From positions 1 to 64,000 of the forward strand of contig CAVUCH010000003.1 in assembly GCA_963739995.1 (NCBI GenBank): a stretch of 64,000 nt of DNA. The letters run 5' to 3'. Within the stretch, counting starts at the first letter, position 1. Every line of letters starts with the position of its first letter. The stretch is from CAVUCH01 sp963739995 (lineage in GTDB: Bacteria > Acidobacteriota > Vicinamibacteria > Vicinamibacterales > JAENWD01). This document shows, piece by piece, positions 51,423-59,785 of the stretch. Below the pieces are notes generated by a model. That model saw only the letters and a list, made by a program, of their open reading frames with translations. It ran no database searches and was not told the DNA's origin. A program made the position numbers and the translations under genes.

Positions 51423-52238
51423 ATGAGCGACTACACCGCTTCGCGTCTGCGCTACGTTGATGCCGACAAGCTCGACACCCGCGTGCTGGACCTGGATGGC
51501 CTCGACGTCCGGAACACGCGTGACGACCACATCGGCGATGTCGAAGGGCTGCTCATCGATAGCGTGTCGGGACGCCCCCGCTATCTGGTGATTGATTCCG
51601 GCGGCTGGTTCCGATCCCGCAGGTTCCTGCTGCCGATCGCGCACGCGCGCCTCGACGAAGACCGCCGCACGCTGCGCGTGGACTTCGACAAGGAGACCAT
51701 CAACCGTTTCCCCGAGATGCGCAGCGATCGATACGAAGCGCTTACAGACGAGGAGCTCCGGAGCTATGACGAGGGCGTGTGGCGCTCGAGCGGCGTCAGC
51801 CGTCCGACTGGCGTCGACACCTTGGACAGGACCGACTACAACACGTCGCCAAGCTGGTGGAACTCGACCGCATGGGCGAGCACGGTCGTTCCGGGCACGG
51901 CCGCCGGGACGACTGGCCGTCCGCTGGTCGCCAGCGAGGAAGTGATGGGGCGGTCGGACGACCGCGTGCGCGCCCGGGCCGAGCACGAACGGATGATCGC
52001 GCACGAGCGCGACAGCGTGGAAACCGATCGCGACCAGCTCCGCGACGATGACGACACGGCGGCACCGGCTGTGAGTGAACGGGCACAGCCCGGCGACATC
52101 CTCGGCATCGCGAGGGCCGGGGAGACGACAAACCTCGGCGACACCGCGTCCGATGAAGACAAGCGCCGGGAAAGCGCCGAAGAGGACATGCGGGGCGTCA
52201 GGATCGAACCGGACACCAAGAGGGGTCGGCGGAATTGA
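51423..52238 (+). CDS. PRC-barrel domain protein
   Basis: 271 residues. Residues ~20-80 form a PRC-barrel (DGLDVRNTRDDHIGDVEGLL, then IDSVSGRPRYLVIDSGGWF, FLLPIAHARLDEDRRTLRVD); the rest is charged and low in structure, with Glu/Asp/Arg repeats near the end. PRC-barrel proteins of this kind are linked with stress or photosystem H-subunit-like roles, but the function is unknown. ATG at 51423 follows GGAGG at good spacing. Confidence 0.85.
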   Translation: MSDYTASRLRYVDADKLDTRVLDLDGLDVRNTRDDHIGDVEGLLIDSVSGRPRYLVIDSGGWFRSRRFLLPIAHARLDEDRRTLRVDFDKETINRFPEMRSDRYEALTDEELRSYDEGVWRSSGVSRPTGVDTLDRTDYNTSPSWWNSTAWASTVVPGTAAGTTGRPLVASEEVMGRSDDRVRARAEHERMIAHERDSVETDRDQLRDDDDTAAPAVSERAQPGDILGIARAGETTNLGDTASDEDKRRESAEEDMRGVRIEPDTKRGRRN

Positions 52239-52327
52239 ACGATCGAGGGCGATGATTGCCCGGGGCGCTTCGGCCCCGGGCCTGCACCCTCATTCCGACC
52301 CGGCACTTTCATTGCACCTGGATCCGC

Positions 52328-52705
52328 GTGGCATCGAATTCTCTGCGCGGGCTTGCGCTGGCCCAGGGCGCGTATTTCCTCGCCACGGGCATCTGGCCGC
52401 TGGTCCACATGCGAAGCTTCCTGCGTGTCACGGGGTATAAGCGCGATTTGTGGCTCGTCCGCACGATCGGCGCGCTCATTGCGGTCACAGGGGCCACCAT
52501 GGTCTCCGCCGCGCAGCGGGATCGCGTCACGGGTGAGATTGCATTCCTCGCGGCAGGCACCGCAGGCGCGCTTGGAGCGGTCGACCTCATCTACGCATCC
52601 CGCGGCCGGATCCCGCCTGTCTACCTGCTCGACGCGGTCACCGAAGCCGGCATTGTGGCGCTCTGGCTGGGGGTGTGTCGCGTATCGGGCAGGCGCGCCG
52701 CTTAG
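52328..52705 (+). CDS. Small integral-membrane protein
   Basis: About 125 residues with four hydrophobic helices: LALAQGAYFLATGIWPLV, LVRTIGALIAVTGATMVSAA, IAFLAAGTAGALGAVDLIYA and LLDAVTEAGIVALWLGVCRV. No family recognised with certainty. The start is inferred (GTG at 52328, no ribosome site); the open frame extends upstream to 52256 without conserved features. Confidence 0.6.
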   Translation: MASNSLRGLALAQGAYFLATGIWPLVHMRSFLRVTGYKRDLWLVRTIGALIAVTGATMVSAAQRDRVTGEIAFLAAGTAGALGAVDLIYASRGRIPPVYLLDAVTEAGIVALWLGVCRVSGRRAA

Positions 52706-52733
52706 CATTGCGCAACCCGGGTCGGCGGCCCGT

Positions 52734-54797
52734 TTAACGCACGAGGTCCTTCAGGCGTTGTCCCAACCCCGACAGGAATCCTTCAATCGCACGCTGCGCC
52801 CGTTGTTTCAGCGACCCGCGGTGGATCGGGCACAGCCGCTTCGGGGTTTCGTCGCCATCTTTGAAGTACTCGATGTAGGTGGGACAGTCCTCGAGCGGCC
52901 GCATATAGGAGAGGCGGCACAGCTCTTCCTGCGCGAGTCCCACCGGAATGGCGAAGCTGCCCGGCTTCAGGACGCGTGACGTGCGCCGCATGAAGTCCGC
53001 CCAGATCGGAAGCGCCATGCGGCTCCCGAACGCGTTCGCGCCCATCGTCGCGGGCCGGTCGAATCCGACCCACACGCCGACGACCACTGTGCTCGAGTAG
53101 CCCACGAACCAGGCATCCTTCGACTCGTTGGTGGTACCCGTCTTCCCGCCCACGGGGAAGCGGATGCCCCACTGACGCACACCCGTGGCAGTGCCGCGAT
53201 CGACGACGTCGCGCATGATCGAGACCATCTGGAAGGCGACTGTCTGCGGCAGCACCTGGTCGCGCTGGACCGGCTCGTCGAGGGCGACATCACCCTGCTC
53301 GTCGAGCACGCGGACGATTGCGCGGGGCACGATGCGGTAGCCGCCGTTCGGGAACACGGAGTACGCCGCGGTGAGATCGAGCGGGGTGACGAGGCCGGAC
53401 CCGAGGGCGAGCGACGGCACGTCTGGCTGGCCCCGAAGGCCCGCGTCGCTGGCAAACCGCAGGATGGCACGCGAGCCGATGCGTTGTTGCAGCGCGACGG
53501 CGGCGCGGTTGTTCGACTCGATCAATGCCTGGCGAATCGTCAGCTGGTCGACCACTTCTCCCTTCGCGTTTCGAGGCGTCCACTCCTCGATGCCTTGCGG
53601 GGCAATCGACTCGAGGCCGTCGATGACGCTGACCGGCGATCGTCCGCGCGTCAGCGCCGCTGCATAGACGAAGGGCTTGAACGCGGAGCCCGGCTGTCGC
53701 CGGCTGCGCGAGGCGCGATTGAACGGCGTCTGCCGGAAGTCGCGTCCACCCACGATCGCGAGCACGTTGCCCGTGCGCGGGTCCAGCGCGACGAGCGCGG
53801 CCTGCAGCTCCGGTGTACCCAACCGCCGCAGGCCGTCCGCGACCGCCTTCTCGGCGGCGTCTTGCACGGCGGGCAGCACCGTGGTGTGCACCTGCCAGTC
53901 GGGCGGCTGATCGCCCCCGAAGCGCGATCGGAACTGCTGCCGGAGATACTCCTTCGCGTATCCGGCCCGGGCGTCCTGCGCTGCGGGGTGGGGCTTGATG
54001 CGCGGGCGCTGACGCCGTGCGGTGTTCAGTTCCGCGCCGGTTATGTAGCCCGCCTCGCGCATGCGTCCGAGCACCGTATTCCTGCGGCGCAGGGCGCCCT
54101 CGTAGTTGGACCAGGGCGAGAGTGCGGAAGGCGCCTGGATCAGCCCTGCCACCAGGGCCGCTTCGCCCACGCCGAGATCCCGCGCGTGCTTCCCGAAGAG
54201 ATCGTTCGACATCGCCTCGACCCCGTACACGCCCGCGCTGAGGTAGACGCGATTCAGGTACAGCTCGAGGATCTCATCCTTGCTGAGGCGCAGCTCCAGG
54301 AGCACCGCGAGCGCCGCTTCCTTGATCTTGCGTCCGTAGGTTCTCGCGTTCGAGAGGTACAGCGTGCGCGCGAGCTGCTGGGTCAACGTGCTGCCGCCCT
54401 CGACGGTGCCGGGCTCGCGGACGTTGCGAAGCGTGGCACGCGCGAGGCCGACCGGGTCGACCCCCGGGTGGTACCGGAAGCGGCGATCCTCGACGGCAAT
54501 CACGGCGCGCTGCAGGTGCGGGGAGATCCGGGCCAGCGGCACGTCCTTCCGCTCCTCGTTCATGCGGAACCAGGGGCGGCCGTTGCCGTCGTAGAACACC
54601 AGGTCGCCGACGCCGTACGTGAGCCGGTTGATGGCGATGCCGTAACGGGTCAACCAACCTGTCGTGAGCGCTGCGCCGACGATGAAGGCGACGAGCAGCG
54701 CGACGGCGATCCAGTCGCGCGGCCCGCGGGCCGTCCGCCAGGCCCGCCCCACGTCGGCGGCCGCCTCGCGTGCATGTTCTCGTAGGCCTCCCTTCAC
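52734..54797 (-). CDS. Class A penicillin-binding protein (PBP1A-like)
   Basis: 687 residues; polymerises and cross-links peptidoglycan in the periplasm. One N-terminal transmembrane helix (WIAVALLVAFIVGAALTTGW). The glycosyltransferase 51 domain has VIAVEDRRFRYHPGVD and EGGSTLTQQLARTLYL. The transpeptidase domain has the active Ser in GSAFKPF, SNN in LIESNNRAAV, and KTG in VGGKTGTTNES. A Cys pair near the end (EELCRLS, EDCPTYI, KRLCPIH) is unusual. GTG start at 54797. It lies beside terC on the same strand. Confidence 0.94.
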   Translation of the reverse strand: MKGGLREHAREAAADVGRAWRTARGPRDWIAVALLVAFIVGAALTTGWLTRYGIAINRLTYGVGDLVFYDGNGRPWFRMNEERKDVPLARISPHLQRAVIAVEDRRFRYHPGVDPVGLARATLRNVREPGTVEGGSTLTQQLARTLYLSNARTYGRKIKEAALAVLLELRLSKDEILELYLNRVYLSAGVYGVEAMSNDLFGKHARDLGVGEAALVAGLIQAPSALSPWSNYEGALRRRNTVLGRMREAGYITGAELNTARRQRPRIKPHPAAQDARAGYAKEYLRQQFRSRFGGDQPPDWQVHTTVLPAVQDAAEKAVADGLRRLGTPELQAALVALDPRTGNVLAIVGGRDFRQTPFNRASRSRRQPGSAFKPFVYAAALTRGRSPVSVIDGLESIAPQGIEEWTPRNAKGEVVDQLTIRQALIESNNRAAVALQQRIGSRAILRFASDAGLRGQPDVPSLALGSGLVTPLDLTAAYSVFPNGGYRIVPRAIVRVLDEQGDVALDEPVQRDQVLPQTVAFQMVSIMRDVVDRGTATGVRQWGIRFPVGGKTGTTNESKDAWFVGYSSTVVVGVWVGFDRPATMGANAFGSRMALPIWADFMRRTSRVLKPGSFAIPVGLAQEELCRLSYMRPLEDCPTYIEYFKDGDETPKRLCPIHRGSLKQRAQRAIEGFLSGLGQRLKDLVR

Positions 54798-54824
54798 CAG
54801 CCGCCTGTCCCCGTCATCAACGGC

Positions 54825-55577
54825 TCAGGGACGCGTCTGCCCGTCCTGTGCGAGCAGCGACGCGGCCTCGTCGTTCCTGTCGGCGTCGTCCCACCGGCGG
54901 CCGTGTCGGCGGGCGTAGACGAACGCGGCCGTGAAGATGATCACGATCAGGCCAAGCGACAGCCAGCGCGGCACCTCGAAGTCGATGACGTGAATGGCGT
55001 GGAAGTACTCGATGAACAGCTTGATCCCGACCCACGCGATGATGATGAACGCGCCGTCCACCAGCGCGGGGTAGCGCCGCACGATCGCGAGCATCTGCCC
55101 GATGACCAGCCGCATGGCGACGATGCCCAGGATCCCGCCCGTCAGCACCACCCAGAGCTTCGGCGACATCGCCACGGCCACCAGGATCGAGTCGATGGCG
55201 AACACGATGTCGGTGAGTTCCACCTTCACCACGGTGGCCCAGAACGCCGACAGCCCCAGCCAGGCCCGGGCGGGAACGGGCGCCCGGCGTTCGCTCGCGT
55301 TGCCGGCCCGGAAGAAGTGCTGGTACGGCAGCCAGAGCAGGTACAGACCGCCGACGAGCTTCACCAGTGACAGCTGGATCATGTGCGCCGCAAAGATGAT
55401 AGCCAGGCCGCGGAACAGGAAGGCGCCGATGATCCCGTACCGCAGGGCCTTCTGCTGCTCACTCCGTGGCAGCCCGAGAACGAGCACGGCGAGCACCATG
55501 GCGTTGTCCGCGCTGAGCAGGCCTTCGAGGAGGACCAGCAGAAGGATGGTAACTAGATCGGCGGGAGCGATATCCAT
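54825..55577 (-). CDS. TerC-family integral membrane protein
   Basis: About 250 residues, with seven to nine helices. The family signature acidic residues in membrane are present: LLLVLLEGLLSADNAMVLAV and VVKVELTDIVFAIDSILVAV. TerC-like proteins are linked to manganese or other metal export and to tellurite resistance. ATG at 55577 is chosen from domain fit; an earlier start at 55673 would extend into the hspR promoter region. I looked for the yybP-ykoY manganese riboswitch often found before such genes and did not see it. Confidence 0.9.
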   Translation of the reverse strand: MDIAPADLVTILLLVLLEGLLSADNAMVLAVLVLGLPRSEQQKALRYGIIGAFLFRGLAIIFAAHMIQLSLVKLVGGLYLLWLPYQHFFRAGNASERRAPVPARAWLGLSAFWATVVKVELTDIVFAIDSILVAVAMSPKLWVVLTGGILGIVAMRLVIGQMLAIVRRYPALVDGAFIIIAWVGIKLFIEYFHAIHVIDFEVPRWLSLGLIVIIFTAAFVYARRHGRRWDDADRNDEAASLLAQDGQTRP

Positions 55578-55654
55578 GTGGCGTCCGAACAAGTATGACG
55601 CACCGAGCGCTGGCAGTGCGGGCCCCGAGGCCGAGGTGCGCGGCCACAGGCACC

Positions 55655-55683
55655 TTGACACACCCTGTATCAATACCTACACT
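55655..55683 (+). promoter_or_regulatory. hspR promoter with HAIR-like operator
   Basis: TTGACA (55655-55660), 17 nt, TACACT (55678-55683). TTGACACA and TGTATCAA, 3 nt apart (55655-55673), form an inverted repeat with TTGA-N11-TCAA, the same spacing as the HspR-binding HAIR motif (CTTGAGT-N7-ACTCAAG). It covers the -35 box, as expected for autorepression. Confidence 0.75.
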
Positions 55684-55727
55684 CGATCAGACGCACGGCC
55701 CCCGACTTTGCGCGGGTATGAGGTGAC

Positions 55728-56072
55728 ATGGCACACGTGGAAGAGCTGTACTTCATCAGCATGGCGGCCCGAGAACTCGGGCTGCACCCCCAGACGCTTC
55801 GGAAGTACGAGCGGCTCGGGCTGGTGAGGCCAAGCCGCAAGATGGGCAGCGTGCGCGTGTACGCGCGCGAGGAAATCGAGCGCTTGCGGCTGATCAAGCA
55901 TCTCGTGGACGAGCTCGGCATCAACCTGGCGGGCGTGCAGCGGCTGTTGTCTGTCGCCGAAGTGCTTCAGCGGCTCCGGCAACTGTCGCGTGATGACGTA
56001 ATGGAGCGCGCCGACGCGCGCCGGCGTCTGCTCCGCGAGCTGGAACAGCTCGGGGACATCCTGGGAGTGTAG
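55728..56072 (+). CDS. hspR: HspR-type MerR-family heat-shock repressor
   Basis: 114 residues. Winged helix-turn-helix (YFISMAARELGLHPQTLRKY, ERLGLVRPSRKMGSVRVYAR, EEIERLRLIKHLVDELGINL) with the arrangement of HspR and not of metal-binding MerR proteins. It precedes a DnaJ-like and a ClpB gene, as in actinobacteria and Deinococcus, and its promoter has a HAIR-like operator, so it probably represses this operon until heat stress. ATG follows GAGGTG. Confidence 0.9.
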   Translation: MAHVEELYFISMAARELGLHPQTLRKYERLGLVRPSRKMGSVRVYAREEIERLRLIKHLVDELGINLAGVQRLLSVAEVLQRLRQLSRDDVMERADARRRLLRELEQLGDILGV

Positions 56073-56074
56073 GG

Positions 56075-57046
56075 GTGGACTTCAAGGATTACTACGCCAC
56101 GCTCGGGGTTGCCAAGACCGCGTCCGAGAAAGAAATCAAGCAGGCGTTCCGAAAGCTCGCCCGCAAGTTCCACCCGGACGTGAACCCCGGCGACAAGACA
56201 GCCGAAGTGCGCTTCAAGGAGATCAACGAAGCGCACGAGGTCTTGAGCGACCCCGAGAAGCGGCGCAAGTACGACGAGCTCGGCGCCAACTGGCGCGCCT
56301 ACGAACAGGGCGCACCCGGTACGGACCCGTTCAGCGGCTGGAATATGAACACCGGCGGCGGCAGCGGGTACCGCACGGTGAGCGCGGAAGATCTGCGCGA
56401 CATGTTCGGCACCGACGATCCGTTCTCGGACTTCTTCAAGACGTTCTTCGGAGGGGCCCAGGAGGGCGGCGCCGAACGCCGGGGCGGCCGCGGGCGCGGC
56501 GGCCGCGCACGCCAGGGGCGCGACGTCGAGCAGGAGATAGACCTGACGCTCGAGGACGCCTTCAACGGTGTCACGAGGCGGCTGGCGATCAAGCACGACG
56601 GCCACACGCGGACCGTTGATGTGCGGATCCCGGCCGGCGTTGGCGACGGCTCGCGCGTGCGCGTGTCCGGCGAAGGCGAACAGGGTGGGGGCGGCGGCGG
56701 AGCCGGCGATCTCTACTTGCGTATCAAGCTGCAGCCGCATCCGGTGTTCACGCGCAAGGGACCGGACCTGCACGCGAAGATCCGCGTGCCGGTGACAACT
56801 GCCGTGCTCGGCGGCGAAGCAGATGTTCCGACGATTACCGGCAAGCCCCTACGCTTGCGGGTGCCGCCGACGACCCAGGCCGGACAGGTGTTCCGCCTGA
56901 AGGGACACGGGATGCCGCTGAGCGGAAAGACGCAGGAGCGCGGGGATCTGTTTGCGACGATCGACATCGAGCTGCCGAAGGTCCTGACGCCGGAGCAGCG
57001 CGAACATTTCGAGGCGCTCGCGAAATTGGAGAAGACGACTGTCTAG
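56075..57046 (+). CDS. cbpA: CbpA-type DnaJ co-chaperone
   Basis: 323 residues. J-domain (DYYATLGVAKTASEKEIKQA, the HPD in KFHPDVNPGDK) at the N-terminus, then a Gly/Arg-rich linker (RRGGRGRGGRARQGRD), then two C-terminal substrate-binding beta domains (VDVRIPAGVGDGSRVRVSGE, VPVTTAVLGGEADVPTITGK). The four-Cys zinc finger of classic DnaJ is missing, so CbpA-like. It would stimulate a DnaK. GTG start 2 nt after the hspR stop. Confidence 0.92.
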   Translation: MDFKDYYATLGVAKTASEKEIKQAFRKLARKFHPDVNPGDKTAEVRFKEINEAHEVLSDPEKRRKYDELGANWRAYEQGAPGTDPFSGWNMNTGGGSGYRTVSAEDLRDMFGTDDPFSDFFKTFFGGAQEGGAERRGGRGRGGRARQGRDVEQEIDLTLEDAFNGVTRRLAIKHDGHTRTVDVRIPAGVGDGSRVRVSGEGEQGGGGGGAGDLYLRIKLQPHPVFTRKGPDLHAKIRVPVTTAVLGGEADVPTITGKPLRLRVPPTTQAGQVFRLKGHGMPLSGKTQERGDLFATIDIELPKVLTPEQREHFEALAKLEKTTV

Positions 57047-57087
57047 CACGGCCGGAGGCGGGCGATGAATCACCTGACGCCGTCCCA

Positions 57088-57140
57088 CCGGGAACCGGCA
57101 AGCGCCGGCGCCCGGAGCTCAGAGCCCGGAGCCGGCAGCC
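57088..57140. repeat. GGCTCC half element
   Basis: ccgggaaccggcaagcgccgg and cccggagctcagagcccgga units, mostly the right arm of the family, between cbpA and clpB. Confidence 0.55.
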
Positions 57141-57159
57141 CACGTTGGAGTAATACGCT

Positions 57160-59770
57160 ATGAACCTCAACAAACTTACCGAACGGGCCCAGGAAGCCGT
57201 CCTCGGCGCGCAGAAGCTTGCCGAAACGCTGGGGCATCCGCAGATCGAGCCGGAGCACCTGCTCATTTCGCTGCTGGAGCAGCAGGACGGCGTGGCGCCC
57301 GCGGTACTGCGCAAGATGAACGCAGACCCCGCGGATCTCGCCCGCGTCATGCGTGGCGAGATCGCGAGGGGACCGCAGGCCTACGGCGGCGCGCAGCCCG
57401 GCGTCTCACCGCGGCTGAAGCTGGTCGTGGACCTCGCGGAGGCCGAGGCCGAACGGCTGAAGGACGAGTACGTCAGCACGGAGCACTTGCTCATCGCGGT
57501 CGCCAGCGAAACCGGCCGCTCCCCCGCCGCGAAGCTGCTCGCATCGCGCGGGATCACGCGCGACAAGCTCTTCGAGGCGCTCACGAGCGTCCGCGGATCG
57601 CAACGCGTCACCGATCAGAACCCTGAAGGGAAATACCAGGCACTCGAGCGATACGGGCGCGATCTGACCGCACTCGCCCAGCGAGGCAAACTCGACCCGG
57701 TGATCGGGCGAGACGACGAGATCCGCCGCGTGATCCAGGTGCTGTCCCGGCGCACGAAGAACAATCCGGTGCTGATCGGCGAGCCCGGCGTTGGCAAGAC
57801 GGCGGTCGTCGAGGGCCTGGCCGGCCGCATCGTGCGCGGCGACGTGCCCGAAGGGTTGAAGGACAAGAGAATCGTCGGCCTCGACATGGGCGCCCTCGTC
57901 GCGGGCGCGAAATATCGCGGTGAGTTCGAGGAGCGCTTGAAGGCCGTTCTGAAGGAGGTCACCGACGCAGAGGGCAAGATCGTCCTGTTCATCGACGAGC
58001 TCCATACGGTTGTCGGCGCCGGTGCCGCCGAGGGTTCGATCGACGCGTCGAACATGCTGAAGCCGATGCTGGCTCGCGGCGAGCTGCACACGATCGGCGC
58101 GACCACGCTCGACGAGTACCCGGAAGTACATCGAGAAGGATGCCGCTCTCGAGCGCCGCTTCCAGCCGGTGCTGGTCGATCAGCCGACCGTTGAAGACAC
58201 CATCAGCATCCTGCGGGGCCTGCGTGAGCGGTACGAGATCCACCACGGCGTGCAGTTCAAGGACTCGGCGCTCGTGGCCGCGGCAGTGCTGTCGAACCGC
58301 TACATCGCCGACCGCTTCCTGCCGGACAAGGCCATCGACCTGGTGGACGAGGCGGCGTCGAAGCTGCGCATGGAGATCGACTCCATGCCGGCGGAGCTCG
58401 ACGAGGTCTCCCGCCGCGCCATGCAGCTGGAGATCGAGCGGGAGGCGCTGCGGAAGGAAACGGACCGCGGCTCTAGAGAGCGTCTCGAAAAGCTCGAAGA
58501 GGAGCTGGCGAACCTGCGTGAAGAGGCGCAGCGGCTAAAGGCCCAGTGGGAGCATGAGAAGGACGCCATCCAGCGCGCGCGGAAGTTGAAGGAAGAGCAC
58601 GAGGCCGTGCGGCTCGAGATCGAGCAGGCCCAGCGCCGGGGCGATTACGCGAAGGCGTCGGAGCTGCAGTACGGGCGCGTCCCCGAGCTGGAGCGACAGA
58701 TCGGCGAGGCGGAGACGGCTGCGGCCGCGAATGCGACGACCCGGATGCTCAAGGAGCAGGTCGACGAGGAAGACATCGCGGAAGTCGTCAGCAAGTGGAC
58801 GCACATCCCGGTGAGCCGCCTGATGGAAGGCGAGATGCAGAAGCTGGTGCGCATGGAAGACCGCCTCCACCAGCGCATCGTCGGGCAGGATGAGGCGGTG
58901 ATCGCGGTGTCGAACGCCATCCGGCGGGCGCGTGCGGGGCTGCAGGACCCCAACCGGCCGCTCGGCAGCTTCATCTTCCTGGGGCCGACCGGTGTGGGCA
59001 AGACGGAGCTGGCGCGCGCCCTCGCGGAGTTCCTCTTCGACGACGAGCAGGCGATCGTGCGGATCGACATGTCGGAGTACCAGGAGAAGCACACCGTCTC
59101 GCGGATGATCGGCGCCCCTCCCGGATACGTCGGCTACGAGGAGGCCGGCCAGCTCACCGAGGCCGTGCGGCGGCGGCCGTACGCGGTGGTGCTCTTCGAT
59201 GAGATCGAGAAGGCGCACCCCGAGGTGCTGAACGTGCTGCTGCAGCTGCTCGACGATGGACGGCTTACCGACGGGAAAGGCCGGACCGTCGATTTCAAGA
59301 ACACCGTGGTCATCATGACGTCGAACCTCGGGAGCCAGTTCATCGCCCAGGAGGCCACGGGCATGCACGGCGAGCTGTCGGAAGGCGCGCGGGGTCTGGT
59401 CATGGACGCCCTTCGGGCACACTTCCGGCCCGAGTTCCTGAACCGTGTGGATGAGATCATCTTCTTCCACGCGCTCGACCGGCCGCACATGAAGAAGATC
59501 ATCGAAATCCAGCTCCGTGGCTTGCTCAAGCGGCTCGAAAGCCGGAAGATCAACGTGGAGCTGACCGATGCGGCCCGGGAGTACCTCGTGGAGGAGGGCT
59601 ACGACGCATCGTATGGTGCCCGGCCGTTGAAGCGGACGATCCAGCGCCGCGTGCTCGACCCGCTCGCCATCAGGGTGCTCGAGGGCGAGTTCCGCGAAGG
59701 TGATCGGATCGTGGTGGATGCCGGCAGCGACGGGATCCGGTTCCGGAAGTCCGTCGAGGCACCCGCATAA
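57160..59770 (+). CDS. clpB: ClpB disaggregase, with one frameshift
   Basis: 869 residues when the frameshift is repaired, the usual ClpB length. N-domain (TERAQEAVLGAQKLAETLGH), first AAA+ module (GEPGVGKTAVVEGLA, FIDELHTVVGAG), the coiled-coil middle domain (QLEIEREALRKETDRGSRER), second AAA+ module (GPTGVGKTELARALAE, DEIEKAHPEVLN). At 58119-58121 an extra C in CCC turns DEYRKYIEKDAALE into DEYPEVHREGCRSR and a stop. The protein picks up at once in the next frame (LVDQPTVEDTISILRGL). As ClpB is important under heat stress and the change is in a base run, sequence error is likely. It follows cbpA in the heat-shock operon. Confidence 0.9.
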
Positions 59771-59785
59771 CTCGAGAGACACAAG

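Noticed and set aside
55577..55727. yybP-ykoY manganese riboswitch before terC
   Set aside because: The conserved GGGGAGUA and paired-loop pattern was not found in the leader.
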